A stretch of DNA of 20,368 nt from an uncultured Clostridium sp. (GTDB lineage Bacteria > Bacillota > Clostridia > Oscillospirales > Ruminococcaceae): NCBI GenBank assembly GCA_902490335.1, contig CABUDL010000013.1:1-20368 (forward strand). Direction: 5' to 3'. Both the position numbers and the translations under genes were made by a program. The notes under the pieces are model-generated. The model had not been told where the DNA came from. It made no database searches and saw only the letters and a list, made by a program, of their open reading frames with translations. Shown here piece after piece: positions 7,862 through 13,812 of this stretch. The first letter of the stretch is position 1. Each line of letters begins with the position of its first letter.

Positions 7862-8608
7862 TCAATCCACCTCTTTTATCAGGGTTTGTTTGCAATAGGG
7901 TTCATCCGGCATCCGGTCGGTCAGGATGCACGATTTGTCCAGCGAAGCGATGGTGACCGCCGACACCTTTCCAAATTTGCTGGAATCTGCCAGCACATAA
8001 CTGACATAGGAGCGTTCGATTGCCAGCGACTTGATGGACGCTTCCTCGATGTCCGGCGTCGTATAACCGCGACTGAGTGAAATCCCGTTGGTCCCGATGA
8101 AAGCCTTGGTAAAGTTGTATCGTCCAATCGACTCTCTGGCTGCCGCACCCACCAGCGCCTGTGTCCCCGGCTTTAACAAACCGCCTGCCACATACACCAG
8201 CAGTCCTTTTTCCACCAGCTTGCGGGCACACTCGATGCCGGTGGTGACAAAGGTCGCCTTGGAGCCTTCCAGATATTCCGCCATGCGCAGGGTGGTCGTC
8301 CCCGCGTCGATAAAGACGAAGTCCTCATCGTGGATCTGGGCTGCCGCATATCGGGCAATGCGCTCCTTCTGCTCGGTGTGCAGAGTGGACTTAGTCAAAA
8401 CATCCGGCTCCTGGCTTTCAAATTCACTGACCGGAAGCACCGCGCCGCCGTGTACTTTATTGAGTTTTCCCTGACGGTCCAGTTCGGTCAAGTCCCGCCG
8501 GATGGTCGCCTCGGATGCACCTGTTTCCTGACACAGCACAGCGACCGTTGCCGCCCGCTTTTCCTCCAACACCTGCAGAATCACGCGCAGTCTTTCTTCT
8601 GCCAGCAT
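7862..8608 (-). CDS. fruR: DeoR-family transcriptional repressor of the fructose operon
   Basis: This is a DNA-binding regulator of 248 residues. Residues 1-57 are a DeoR-type winged helix-turn-helix with the signature ATIRRDLTELDRQGKLNKVHGGA. The rest is a DeoRC sugar-phosphate sensor domain (FIDAGTTTLRMAEYL, AFIGTNGIS). As first gene of the operon it probably represses its own promoter, with fructose 1-phosphate or a related ester as inducer; that is family knowledge plus context, not proof. The frame stays open to 8674, but the ATG at 8606-8608 follows GGAGGGAAGAGT and lies about 30 bases past the expected transcription start, while 8674 lies upstream of the promoter. Four 10-bp direct repeats overlap that promoter. 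Confidence 0.93.
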   Translation of the reverse strand: MLAEERLRVILQVLEEKRAATVAVLCQETGASEATIRRDLTELDRQGKLNKVHGGAVLPVSEFESQEPDVLTKSTLHTEQKERIARYAAAQIHDEDFVFIDAGTTTLRMAEYLEGSKATFVTTGIECARKLVEKGLLVYVAGGLLKPGTQALVGAAARESIGRYNFTKAFIGTNGISLSRGYTTPDIEEASIKSLAIERSYVSYVLADSSKFGKVSAVTIASLDKSCILTDRMPDEPYCKQTLIKEVD

Positions 8609-8645
8609 ACTCTTCCCTCCGTATCCTTTGCTCTTTGTTGATTTG

Positions 8646-8674
8646 ATTATAGCACAGCCGCCTTCAAATTTCAA
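8646..8674 (-). promoter_or_regulatory. Sigma-A promoter of the fructose operon
   Basis: The -35 box TTGAAA (8669-8674) and -10 box TATAAT (8646-8651) have a 17-base spacer. Transcription should start near 8639 and read fruR, fruK, fruA, ptsH and ptsI. Confidence 0.87.
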
Positions 8675-8708
8675 TCATTATCAGTCAAAATAAATCAAAA
8701 ATAATCAA
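8669..8708 (-). promoter_or_regulatory. Four contiguous 10-bp direct repeats, probable FruR operator
   Basis: Read on the minus strand, four decamers follow without a gap: TTGATTATTT, TTGATTTATT, TTGACTGATA, ATGATTGAAA. All share TGAYT at a period of exactly 10 bases, and the last covers the -35 box. A helical-phase array of this kind fits a DeoR-type repressor binding one face of the DNA. Confidence 0.65.
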
Positions 8709-8774
8709 TAAGATTTTCCTTGTCCTCTCATGCAATTTGACCGATTTTGCACTTTTCCCCCTGTTTAGCGCTTA

Positions 8775-8819
8775 AATCCAATCATACCGCTGATTTTGTT
8801 GATTGAATTTGATTGAATT
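8775..8819 (+). promoter_or_regulatory. Second cluster of TGATT repeats, opposite orientation
   Basis: On the plus strand TGATTTTGT (8791-8799) is followed by TGATTGAATT twice (8800-8809, 8810-8819). A related TGATTGGATT lies on the minus strand at 8775-8784. The cluster is about 70 bases upstream of the operator array at the fruR promoter and points the other way, so it may be an auxiliary site for looping. No gene starts on the plus strand here. Confidence 0.45.
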
Positions 8820-8868
8820 GCCAATCTTTCCTCTCTTTACAGAAATAAATGGCAAAAAAGAGGAAAAG

Positions 8869-8918
8869 AAAAAGGCACAGCTCTCAGCGATTGCTGCATG
8901 GGAAAACTGTGCCTTTTT
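8869..8918 (-). terminator. Terminator of the Gfo/Idh oxidoreductase gene
   Basis: AAAAAGGCACAG (8869-8880) pairs with CTGTGCCTTTTT (8907-8918) around a 26-base loop, T-rich on either strand. It lies about 30 bases beyond the stop at 8949. Confidence 0.8.
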
Positions 8919-8948
8919 TTGCGCGGTTATTTTAAAACAAAAGCATCC

Positions 8949-10238
8949 TTAGAATTTGCTTTCAAACTCGCGGATGGAGATGCTCTTTCCGTGGTTGACC
9001 CTGGATTCCTCGGCTGCCAGTGCCATCACATGGCTGTGTACCGAAGCATCGATGGAGGTCAGGTTGTGCTGTAAATCATCCTTTCTTAGGATGTCGATGA
9101 TGTTGTCCACCAAGCGGGTATCTCCGCCTGCATGACCGACATGACCCACCAGCTGTTTGGAAACGTCGATGGTTTCCACCTCGTCGCCGTTAAAAGGTTT
9201 GACCTCGATGGTTCCCTTAACCGAATCTCCCTCCAGCTCTCCGAGGGTACCCATCACGCGGATGGTGCGGCGGGTGTTCTTGGTGAAGGCAGTCATGGTG
9301 AAGACGGCGGTCGCACCGTTTTCAAACTCCATATCCACCACTTCGTGGTCTACTACGTCGTTATCACAATGGTAAACACAGCGTCCGTACGGACCGGTCT
9401 TGATGGCTTCGTAGACATTTTCCTCGGTCGGGTCTACGCACAAAGCGTTGCATGGCCAGCCGCCGTGGTTGTCCCGCACCCCGGTCTTTTTGTTGGTGAT
9501 GTAGATTTTCTCTGCATCATAAGGGCAGTCGTCCTTGCACTTGCAGCCGCCCAGGCAATACTCGGTCGCACCTTCCGGCGCTTTGTCGGCACGGAAGTGG
9601 CTCAGGGAACCGTAGGAGCTGATGTATTCACAGCGCTGTCCCATCAGCCACTGCAGCAGGTCCATGTCATGGCAGCTCTTTGCCAGAATCATCGGACTGG
9701 TTTCCTCGGAATTTCTCCAGTTGCCGCGGACAAAGCTGTGTGCCTGATGGAAGTAGCCGACATCCTCATGGGCGGAGATGTTGCGGATTTCTCCCAGCTT
9801 GCCGCTGTCCATAATCTGTTTGACCGTCTGGTAGAACGGACTGTACCGCAGAACGTGGCAGACGGTGACCACCCTGTTTTTCTCGTGCGCCTTTTTCTGC
9901 AATTCGATACATTCGGACAGCTCCGGCGAAATCGGTTTTTCCAACAGAACGTGGTAGCCCTTTTCCAAAGCTGCCAACGCCATCGGAACGTGCTGTCTGT
10001 CCTGTGTGCAGATGAACATCAAATCTGCCAGCTTTGGCTGCTCGAGCATCTGCTCGGCGCTGTCAAAGCACATCTGCTCCGGCAGGTTGAACAGCTGTTT
10101 TGCCGCATCCACCTTTTCACGGACGATGTCCGCCACTGCCACCACCTTCATGGTATCTGGATGCTCCAATGTGTACTGGGAATAGCACTGTCCACGCAGT
10201 CCGTATCCCGCTACTGCAATCGTGATCACCTTTTCCAT
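8949..10238 (-). CDS. Gfo/Idh/MocA family NAD(P)-dependent oxidoreductase
   Basis: This is a 429-residue cytoplasmic oxidoreductase of the family that includes inositol and sugar dehydrogenases. Residues 1-125 form the Rossmann domain, with GYGLRG (11-16) for NAD(P) and EKP (100-102) with the catalytic Lys. The active-site helix carries KSCHDMDLLQWLMG (187-200). A cysteine-rich stretch is notable: Cys 228, 232, 234 and 238, then 263 and 267, then 287 and 291, in contexts such as CKCKDDCPYDA and GGWPCNALC. This could bind a metal. The substrate cannot be deduced; no sugar uptake genes adjoin it. The frame opens at 10277, but the ATG at 10236-10238 has AAGGAGG at the right distance. It is a single gene with its own promoter and terminator. 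Confidence 0.9.
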   Translation of the reverse strand: MEKVITIAVAGYGLRGQCYSQYTLEHPDTMKVVAVADIVREKVDAAKQLFNLPEQMCFDSAEQMLEQPKLADLMFICTQDRQHVPMALAALEKGYHVLLEKPISPELSECIELQKKAHEKNRVVTVCHVLRYSPFYQTVKQIMDSGKLGEIRNISAHEDVGYFHQAHSFVRGNWRNSEETSPMILAKSCHDMDLLQWLMGQRCEYISSYGSLSHFRADKAPEGATEYCLGGCKCKDDCPYDAEKIYITNKKTGVRDNHGGWPCNALCVDPTEENVYEAIKTGPYGRCVYHCDNDVVDHEVVDMEFENGATAVFTMTAFTKNTRRTIRVMGTLGELEGDSVKGTIEVKPFNGDEVETIDVSKQLVGHVGHAGGDTRLVDNIIDILRKDDLQHNLTSIDASVHSHVMALAAEESRVNHGKSISIREFESKF

Positions 10239-10317
10239 TTTGCAATTCCTCCTTACCGTTTCGCTGCCGGGCAGCATTTGCGCAGGCAGCTAAAAAAAAT
10301 CTCCCCTTGAGTAATCT

Positions 10318-10346
10318 ATTATACCACCTTCCCTTCTGCTTGACAA
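10318..10346 (-). promoter_or_regulatory. Promoter of the Gfo/Idh gene with adjacent palindrome
   Basis: The -35 box TTGTCA (10341-10346) and -10 box TATAAT (10318-10323) are 17 bases apart. A perfect palindrome, CTGTTAACAG (10348-10357), sits directly upstream of the -35 box and may be a regulator site. Confidence 0.82.
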
Positions 10347-10465
10347 TCTGTTAACAGGGTCCTTTTGCAATTTTGCAGACTTCTATCCACCATTTTTTCC
10401 CTTCTTCTGCCGATTCCCATGAGGGAGCAGAAAAATTTTGCTAAATTTCAATTTTTCTCCTGCAT

Positions 10466-10510
10466 AAAACCCGAGGAATCGCTTCTGCTCAAGGCGATTC
10501 CTCGGGTTTA
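10466..10510 (-). terminator. Terminator after the MgtE-type gene
   Basis: A 17-bp stem pairs 10466-10482 with 10494-10510 (core CCCGAGGAATCGC/GCGATTCCTCGGG). It begins next to the mgtE stop codon. The T-tract on the minus strand is short (TTTA), so the hairpin may also protect the 3' end. Confidence 0.8.
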
Positions 10511-10511
10511 T

Positions 10512-11309
10512 TTACAGACCCAGCACCAGCTGTGCAATTTTAAAATACATAATCAGTGCAAATGCGTCCACGATGGTGGTAATCAACGGTGCAGCCATAA
10601 TAGCAGGGTCGCATTTGACCAAACCTGCTACCAGCGGGAGCAAAGAACCGATGGTCTTTGCCATCACAACCGTAAAAAACATCGCCAGCGAAACAGTCAG
10701 CGCAATCTCCGCCGAATGGGGCGTGGTCAGCAACAGACGCAGGAAATTGACGGCGCTGAGCACCGCACCCGCCAGCACACCCACACGGATTTCCTTCCAC
10801 AGCACAGCAAACAGGTCGCGGAAATGCACCTCTCCGGTTGCCATCGCACGAATCACCATCGTGCTGCTCTGCGAACCGGCGTTGCCGCCCGTATCGGTCA
10901 GCATCGGGATAAAGGTGACCAGCATCGGCACAGCGGCAAAGGCGCTTTCATATTTTGCCAGAATACTTCCGGTAATCATACCGGATACCATCAATGCCAT
11001 CAACCAGAAAATTCTGTTTTTTGCCAAGGTAAAGGCTCCTGTGTGCAGATAGCCTCCCTGTGTTGCCTGTTCCTGCTGGCAGCGGAAAATCTGCTCTGCC
11101 TGCTCCGGCTGCATCTTGCAAGCCACTGCAAAGCGAAGCTCCTCCTCCTGAAGAGACAGCCAACGGGCTGCCTGCCGCGGCTCCATCCGGCTCAGACGGT
11201 CACTGATTGCCTGATAATCCCTCTCCCTTGCCAGGGTGTTCATGCCCTGGGTTGGCATATCGTTTCTTTTTTCCTGTGCAATCGCTGCTGCAAACATCAT
11301 TTTTTTCAT
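10512..11309 (-). CDS. MgtE-type Mg2+ transporter lacking CBS domains
   Basis: This is a 265-residue membrane protein matching the C-terminal transmembrane domain of MgtE (SLC41 group), a Mg2+ channel. Five hydrophobic segments span about residues 100-262. The MgtE hallmark is intact: FIPMLTDTGGNAGSQSST (133-150), then VIRAMATGE, and DPAIMAAPLITTIVDAF (234-250), where Asp of IVD is the ion-selectivity residue. Full MgtE is about 450 residues, with a helical N-domain and two CBS domains that sense cytosolic Mg2+. Here only about 95 residues precede the membrane part, with a short helical piece (EPRQAARWLSLQEEE) recalling the MgtE N-domain; no CBS domain fits. The protein-level gate is therefore probably reduced. 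The ATG has AAGGAGGAGC upstream. The leader contains a possible attenuator. Confidence 0.85.
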   Translation of the reverse strand: MKKMMFAAAIAQEKRNDMPTQGMNTLARERDYQAISDRLSRMEPRQAARWLSLQEEELRFAVACKMQPEQAEQIFRCQQEQATQGGYLHTGAFTLAKNRIFWLMALMVSGMITGSILAKYESAFAAVPMLVTFIPMLTDTGGNAGSQSSTMVIRAMATGEVHFRDLFAVLWKEIRVGVLAGAVLSAVNFLRLLLTTPHSAEIALTVSLAMFFTVVMAKTIGSLLPLVAGLVKCDPAIMAAPLITTIVDAFALIMYFKIAQLVLGL

Positions 11310-11369
11310 GGTAAGCTCCTCCTTATACTGTCATTTTCAAGGGACAGCAAAGTACAAGCCCAAACAAAA

Positions 11370-11393
11370 GCGCACAGTACAAAGACTGTGCGC
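11370..11393 (-). terminator. Intrinsic terminator inside the mgtE leader
   Basis: On the minus strand GCGCACAGT pairs perfectly with ACTGTGCGC around a 6-base loop and is followed by TTTTGTTT. It lies about 60 bases before the mgtE ATG and after the leader ORF stop, the position of an attenuator. Confidence 0.85.
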
Positions 11394-11501
11394 CGATTTT
11401 TGCAATCATGCGGTCAACAGAACCAACCGCTCCAAAATCTGTCCAAGCTGGCAGGAGGAGGGTCTTCCATTCGATGATTCTCATGATGGCAAAAATCGCG
11501 C
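11390..11501 (-). promoter_or_regulatory. Long-range inverted repeat, candidate antiterminator
   Basis: The arm at 11482-11501 and the arm at 11390-11410 can form 19 base pairs with one bulge and one mismatch (GCGC, then GATTTTTGC, then ATCATG). The loop is 71 bases. Bases 11390-11393 also form the first four pairs of the terminator stem, so the two structures exclude each other. The loop contains the second half of the leader ORF. Confidence 0.6.
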
Positions 11502-11536
11502 CGGGATTTCTTTGTACTTCTACTGCGATCTTCCAC
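11414..11536 (-). CDS. Candidate leader peptide upstream of mgtE (40 residues)
   Basis: A GTG at 11534-11536 lies 7 bases after a strong AAGGAGG and opens a 40-codon frame ending in TGA at 11414. The peptide has a basic first half (RSRSTKKSRR), then MEDPPPASLDRFWSGWFC; an internal ATG precedes the EDPPP codons. Consecutive prolines slow ribosomes, and acidic-proline runs near the start of enterobacterial MgtL make ribosomes fall off at low Mg2+. A second frame, open from near the same place to a TAA at the mgtE ribosome site, lacks a start next to the Shine-Dalgarno but has an internal ATG (MRIIEWK...), and could be the real product instead. Neither peptide is recognised by homology. Its place between promoter and terminator suggests a regulatory role. 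Confidence 0.45.
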   Translation of the reverse strand: MEDRSRSTKKSRRDFCHHENHRMEDPPPASLDRFWSGWFC

Positions 11537-11584
11537 GTTCCTTCCTCCTTTCAAAGATTCGAGCGTTCACTCTTTTACGTTTAT

Positions 11585-11613
11585 ATTATAACCGCCTTTG
11601 GCTGTGATGGCAA
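11585..11613 (-). promoter_or_regulatory. Promoter of the mgtE leader
   Basis: TTGCCA (11608-11613) and TATAAT (11585-11590) are separated by 17 bases. Transcription should start near 11578, giving a leader of about 270 nucleotides before the mgtE ATG. GAGTGAACGCTC at the start of the transcript is a short imperfect inverted repeat. Confidence 0.85.
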
Positions 11614-11710
11614 GCCCTGTTTTTTAAAATTCGGTTAAATTTGCTTTTATTTATCCATTTTTACCGAATATCAGCTGTTTTACCCGCTTATCTGTTGTTA
11701 TCTTGCTTTT

Positions 11711-12586
11711 TTACTTGTTTTCTCCCAAAAAGGACAAAGCAATCGCACCCGGACCCGCATGAGAGCCGATGACCGGACCGATGTGGCTGATCATCGCTTT
11801 GGCAATTCCAAACCGCTCTTTGACCAACTGCGCCAGATAATTTGCCTCTTCCAGACAATCGCCGTGGCTGATGTATACCGTATCATTTTCCTTCAAAAAG
11901 CTGCCGATATGCTCTTCCATCTGCTTGACCAGGGTCTGTATCGACTGCTTTCTGCCGCGCACCTTTGCACATGGAACCAGATTCCCGGTTTCATTCAGCT
12001 TTAAGATAGGTTTGATACCAATGGCACTTCCCAAAAATGCGCTGGTCTTGGAAACTCTTCCTCCGCGGTAAAGATGCTTCAAATCATCCACAGTTGCATA
12101 CAGGCAGGTGTGCGGAACCGCTTCCCGAATCCACTGTGCTGCCTGCTCGAGTGTCTTTCCTGCTTTTTTCATGCGGACTGCCCGCTCCACCAGCATTCCC
12201 TGGGCGAGGGTGCCGACGAGGGTGTCGATGACGGTGATGGTGCGCTCGGGAAATTCTTCCTTGAGTTCTCTGGCTGCCATCATTGCGCTGTTGCAGCTGC
12301 CGCTGACTGCGGAGGTCAACGCAAGATGAAGAACGTCCTTGCCCTGCTTCAGGTAGCTGCGGAAGGTTTCCATCGCCTGATCCGGGTTGACCTGCTGGGT
12401 CTTTGGCATCATGCCTGCGCGCATCTTTGCATAAAAATCCTCCGCGCTCATCTGCGGCTCGTGTCCCGGTCCATAGGTAACCCCGTCGATGGTATAATAC
12501 AGCGAAAGCACGCCGATCTCATTTTCCTTTACAAAGCTCTCCGGCAAATCTGCCGCATTCTCGGTGGTGATTACATATTCTGCCAT
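11711..12586 (-). CDS. DegV family fatty-acid-binding protein (paralogue 1)
   Basis: This is a 291-residue cytoplasmic DegV protein. Such proteins bind one fatty acid and, as FakB, present it to the kinase FakA for acyl-phosphate formation. Family features are MAEYVITTENAADLP at the start, KTQQVNPDQAMETF (62-75), the binding-site segment LALTSAVSGSCNSA (88-101), LYRGGRVSKTSAFLG and KVRGRKQSIQTL. It is followed on the chromosome by mgtE without an evident terminator. The adjacent gene upstream is a paralogue of the same length, presumably from tandem duplication. A -10 box TATAAT lies at 12628-12633 but its -35 box is poor. FakA is not in the window, so which fatty acid is bound is unknown. 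Confidence 0.93.
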   Translation of the reverse strand: MAEYVITTENAADLPESFVKENEIGVLSLYYTIDGVTYGPGHEPQMSAEDFYAKMRAGMMPKTQQVNPDQAMETFRSYLKQGKDVLHLALTSAVSGSCNSAMMAARELKEEFPERTITVIDTLVGTLAQGMLVERAVRMKKAGKTLEQAAQWIREAVPHTCLYATVDDLKHLYRGGRVSKTSAFLGSAIGIKPILKLNETGNLVPCAKVRGRKQSIQTLVKQMEEHIGSFLKENDTVYISHGDCLEEANYLAQLVKERFGIAKAMISHIGPVIGSHAGPGAIALSFLGENK

Positions 12587-12666
12587 GATTCCTGCTCCTT
12601 GATTCCTAAAGTGTTTTTTTAAACGACATTATATCGTATATCTTACCGTAAAACGCCCGAAAAAGC

Positions 12667-12702
12667 AAGAAGAAGATGTAACTAAAGTTACACCTTCTTC
12701 TT
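12667..12702 (-). terminator. Terminator of DegV paralogue 2
   Basis: AAGAAGAAGATGTAAC (12667-12682) pairs with GTTACACCTTCTTCTT (12687-12702) with one mismatch and a 4-base loop. On the minus strand GCTTTTT follows. Confidence 0.85.
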
Positions 12703-12757
12703 ATTGCACAGTTTTCAAAAATAAAATATGGGGATTATAGACAGAATCTTGCTGTAT

Positions 12758-13633
12758 TTAGCGTTTTTCTCCCATAAAGAAGAGCGCTACCGTTCCCGGA
12801 CCCGCGTGGGAACCGATGGTAGGTCCGATAAAGCTGATCATAAAGTCCTCATAGCCAAAGCGCTGTTTGACCAGTTCTGCCACATAGCGGGCATCCTCCT
12901 CGCAGTCGCCGTGGCTGATGAAGATGCGCTGCTTGCTGTCGCGGTAGCTGCCAATCTGCTGTTCCATGCGGTCCACCAGCGCCTGGAGCGACTGCTTTCT
13001 GCCGCGCACCTTTGCCAGCGGGATCAGTTTGCCCTCGTCGTCCACGTGCAGCACCGGCTTGATGCCGATCATCGTGCCCACCAGTGCGGTGGTTTTGGAG
13101 ATTCTGCCGCCTCTTTGCAGATACTTTAAATCCTCGACGGTGAACAGGTGGCACAGGTGCGGGATGTTTTCCTTGAGCCACTGTGCGACCTCCTCGATGC
13201 TCTTTCCTGCTTCCTTCATGCGAATTGCAGAGTCGACCAGCAGACCCTGTCCCATCGAAGCACACAGGGAATCGACCACGATGATCTTTCGGTCCGGGAA
13301 TTCCTCTTTGAGCGTTTCGGCTGCCAGACGGGCTGCGTTGGCGGTTCCGCTCAGTCCAGAAGAAAAGGCGATGTGCAAAAGGTCTACCCCGCCAGACAAT
13401 ATGGTGCGGAAAAGCTTTTCTGTATCTTCGATGCTTGCCTGCTGGGTCTTGGTCGGTGCGCCCTGACGCATTTTATTGTAAAAGGATTTCAGGTCCTCCA
13501 ATGTGGGAGAACCATCCGGTCCCATTACGTCATCAATGCTATAAAACAAGGTCACCAGCGGAAGCTGATGCTGCTGTACATATTCATAAGGGAAATCACA
13601 GGAAGTATCGGTAGAAATGATGTATTCTGCCAT
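12758..13633 (-). CDS. DegV family fatty-acid-binding protein (paralogue 2)
   Basis: This 291-residue DegV protein is closely similar to its downstream neighbour in layout. It has MAEYIISTDTSCDFP at the start, KTQQASIEDTEKLF, the lipid-site segment AFSSGLSGTANAARLA, YLQRGGRISKTTALVG, KVRGRKQSLQAL and a shared GSHAGPG-containing C-terminus. Equal length and matching ends indicate tandem duplication, but the pocket segment differs (SSGLSGTANAA against TSAVSGSCNSA), which fits different acyl preferences as in bacteria with several FakB proteins. It has its own good promoter and terminator, so the two copies can be expressed independently. The ATG at 13631-13633 follows GAGGAGAAG. Function is from family knowledge only. 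Confidence 0.93.
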   Translation of the reverse strand: MAEYIISTDTSCDFPYEYVQQHQLPLVTLFYSIDDVMGPDGSPTLEDLKSFYNKMRQGAPTKTQQASIEDTEKLFRTILSGGVDLLHIAFSSGLSGTANAARLAAETLKEEFPDRKIIVVDSLCASMGQGLLVDSAIRMKEAGKSIEEVAQWLKENIPHLCHLFTVEDLKYLQRGGRISKTTALVGTMIGIKPVLHVDDEGKLIPLAKVRGRKQSLQALVDRMEQQIGSYRDSKQRIFISHGDCEEDARYVAELVKQRFGYEDFMISFIGPTIGSHAGPGTVALFFMGEKR

Positions 13634-13672
13634 AGGACACTTCTCCTCTCGCAGTAGATTTTATACCTGTCC

Positions 13673-13701
13673 ATTATACCCCATCCGCAGATGTCTTTCA
13701 A
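13673..13701 (-). promoter_or_regulatory. Promoter of DegV paralogue 2
   Basis: TTGAAA (13696-13701) and TATAAT (13673-13678) are separated by 17 bases, about 40 bases upstream of the ATG. Confidence 0.85.
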
Positions 13702-13812
13702 TTCTTTTCTGTTAATTTATGGATTTTTTGTTCACACATCCCTTTGCTCCCATTTTCTTTTGGAGGGATTTCTGTTATACTGATGGTAAAAGCAACCGGA
13801 AGGAGGAACGGT

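Noticed and set aside
8762..8777. cre (CcpA) site resembling TGTTTAGCGCTTAA
   Set aside because: The core does not match the consensus at the end (no terminal CA) and it lies too far upstream to support.
8849..8935. Small basic ORF of 28 codons on the plus strand
   Set aside because: There is no ribosome site and it is made of the terminator hairpin sequence.
10365..11477. Plus-strand ORF of 370 codons antisense to mgtE
   Set aside because: Shadow frame; no ribosome site, no motifs, and it crosses the mgtE terminator and leader.
11310..11613. M-box (Mg2+) riboswitch upstream of mgtE
   Set aside because: None of the conserved M-box blocks was found; the leader looks like an ORF/terminator type.
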